Positions 62,746 through 64,000 of a stretch of 64,000 nucleotides of DNA are shown here, in pieces; positions within the stretch are counted from its first letter, which is position 1; every line of letters begins with the position of its first letter. The stretch covers positions 3,155,501 to 3,219,500 of the forward strand of contig NZ_FNUC01000003.1 in the NCBI RefSeq assembly GCF_900106035.1, read 5' to 3'. Both the position numbers and the translations under genes were made by a program. The notes beneath the pieces are model-generated. The model did no database searches, was not told where the DNA came from, and saw only the letters and a list, made by a program, of their open reading frames with translations. This stretch comes from Jiangella alba. GTDB taxonomy: Bacteria; Actinomycetota; Actinomycetes; Jiangellales; Jiangellaceae.

Positions 62746-64000
62746 ATGCGCGCGCCGCAGTTCTTCTGGCACCCGTACTTCTTCGAGCCGCTGGCCACGC
62801 GCCCGCCGACGCAGGAGTACCGCGACCACCTCGCGCAACTGCTCCCGGACACGTGGCTGATCAGCCGCCACGACGTCTGGCTGTACGCCGCGCCTGAGAA
62901 GGCCCCGGACACGACGCAGCGGCAACAGGGTTTCAAGATCCACCTGTCCGCCGTGCCGCAGACCGCCTCGGCCGTCCTCGACGTCGCCGTGCCGATCTGC
63001 GCCGAGCGGCAGGTCGACTTCAAGGTCGCGGGTGATCCCGTGATCGTGCAGATCCTGAACTCCAAGCGGCAGTCCCGCGGCGGATCGGGCAAGTTCATGA
63101 CGATCTACCCGCCGGACGACGACACGTTCCGGGACCTGATCGAGCGGCTGCACCAGGCCACCCGGACGGCGAAGCTGGCCGGACCGCGCATCCTGTCCGA
63201 TCGGCCGTACAAGGGCAGCTCGATCGTCCATTACCGCTATGGCGGGTTCGCCTCGCCCAGGCGGGTCAACCTCGACGGCACCCACACGCCGTGCCTGGTG
63301 TCGCCGAGCGGCGAGTACGAACCGGACGACCGGCGGCCCTACTTCCGGCTGCCCGGCTGGATCGAGGACCCGTTCGGCGGCAGCGGCGAGATCGACGTCG
63401 ACTCCTCGCTCACCCTGAACGGCCGGTACTCCATCCAGTCGGCCGTCAGCTTCTCGAACGCGGGCGGCGTCTACGCCGGCACCGACACGACCACGGGGAC
63501 GCCGGTGATCCTCAAGGAGGCCCGCCCCTGCACACATCAGTGGAGCATCGGCGACACCACCTGGGACGCCGTCGACCTGCTGCGCCGGGAACACGCCGTC
63601 CTGCGGCGGCTCGCCGGCCTGCCATTCGTCCCCGCGGCCGTCGAACTGTTCGAGGACAGCGGGCACACGTTCCTCGCCGAGCAGCGGCTGCCCGGCCAGG
63701 ACCTACGCGGCTACTGGGCACGGAACGAGATCATCCTGGCGCCCTACATCCGCCGGCCGCAGCGCTTGGCCCGTTGGCTGCCGCAGTTCCGGCACGTGGC
63801 GGAACGACTCGTCGCGATGGTGCTCACGGTGCACGAGCGGGGCGTGCTCATCGGCGACCTGTCGCCTGCGAACGTCCTGATCGACGACGCCGGCCGGCGG
63901 CTGGGTCTGATCGACTTCGAGAGCGCGATCACGGCCGACGACGGACCGGAGATGCGCGGGTTCGCGGCAGCCTGGCGCACACCGGGGTTCGCCGCGCCGG
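62746..64000 (+). CDS. Class III/IV lanthipeptide synthetase (LanKC/LanL), cut by the window edge
   Basis: 418 codons are visible and the gene runs past 64000. The phospho-Ser/Thr lyase domain (~1-215) shows GFKIHLSA, RGGSGKFMTIYPP and GPRILSDRPY followed by VHYRYGGF. The kinase domain has VILKEARP (Lys257), the catalytic loop GDLSPANVLI (Asp371, Asn376) and the metal-binding DFE (Asp390). The cyclase domain is outside the window, so LanKC (no zinc ligands) and LanL (zinc ligands) cannot be told apart; the precursor favours class III. ATG 62746 is the only in-frame start after the upstream stop at 62707. Confidence 0.92.
   Translation, partial: MRAPQFFWHPYFFEPLATRPPTQEYRDHLAQLLPDTWLISRHDVWLYAAPEKAPDTTQRQQGFKIHLSAVPQTASAVLDVAVPICAERQVDFKVAGDPVIVQILNSKRQSRGGSGKFMTIYPPDDDTFRDLIERLHQATRTAKLAGPRILSDRPYKGSSIVHYRYGGFASPRRVNLDGTHTPCLVSPSGEYEPDDRRPYFRLPGWIEDPFGGSGEIDVDSSLTLNGRYSIQSAVSFSNAGGVYAGTDTTTGTPVILKEARPCTHQWSIGDTTWDAVDLLRREHAVLRRLAGLPFVPAAVELFEDSGHTFLAEQRLPGQDLRGYWARNEIILAPYIRRPQRLARWLPQFRHVAERLVAMVLTVHERGVLIGDLSPANVLIDDAGRRLGLIDFESAITADDGPEMRGFAAAWRTPGFAAP

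Overview
The window is high-GC DNA from an actinobacterium. The evidence is strong GC bias at third codon positions, frequent GTG and occasional TTG starts, and two actinobacterial gene blocks. One is pgsA - DUF881 - small basic protein - DUF881 - gcvH - garA - ftsR - DUF151 - merR - gcvP, the order of the Rv1822-Rv1832 region of Mycobacterium tuberculosis. The other is aroC-aroK-aroB ... aroQ ... pepP-efp-nusB. The genus cannot be fixed from sequence alone; a Jiangella-like organism is a guess. No rRNA, tRNA, IS element or CRISPR array was seen.

Layout. 1-725: tail of a CDS and a gene-free stretch with a long hairpin. 726-5985: membrane protein, SURF1, DUF3817, then a receiver-like/thioredoxin-reductase-like fusion overlapping an adenylate cyclase. 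5986-15884: arfB and the nusB-efp-pepP / aroQ / aroB-aroK-aroC cluster, interrupted by two islands: bL12-like membrane proteins around a PIN toxin-antitoxin pair, and an aldo-keto reductase plus an AbiEi-like gene. 15943-20139: a second PIN module, then tldD-pmbA and a P-loop gene. 20136-27549: a lacI-controlled sugar ABC transporter with a sulfatase and a secreted phosphoesterase. 27568-33313: helix-hairpin-helix protein with a decayed duplicate, polysaccharide deacetylase, two DedA proteins and a two-component system. 33421-43012: glycine cleavage and cell-division block with a glycine riboswitch before gcvP. 43228-55552: MarR/MFS efflux pair, glyoxalase-like protein, DUF4037, GCS2-like ligase, heterodimeric ABC exporter, degenerate kinase, SDR, nucleosidase and PIG-L protein. 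55557-60961: SNF2-type helicase, DJ-1-like protein, HEAT proteins. 61076-62065: a PIN toxin-antitoxin module whose toxin is frameshifted. 62446-64000: start of a lanthipeptide cluster, with a promoter, a 64-aa precursor carrying two Ser-x-x-Ser-x-x-Cys motifs, and a LanKC/LanL-type synthetase cut by the window edge.

The lanthipeptide locus is the best candidate for an undescribed system. Two other patterns stand out. At least eleven genes have a TANNNT -10 box exactly six bases before the start codon, which predicts leaderless mRNAs. Several enzyme-like proteins (PIG-L, DJ-1, kinase, reductase, cyclase) have replacements at positions normally needed for catalysis.
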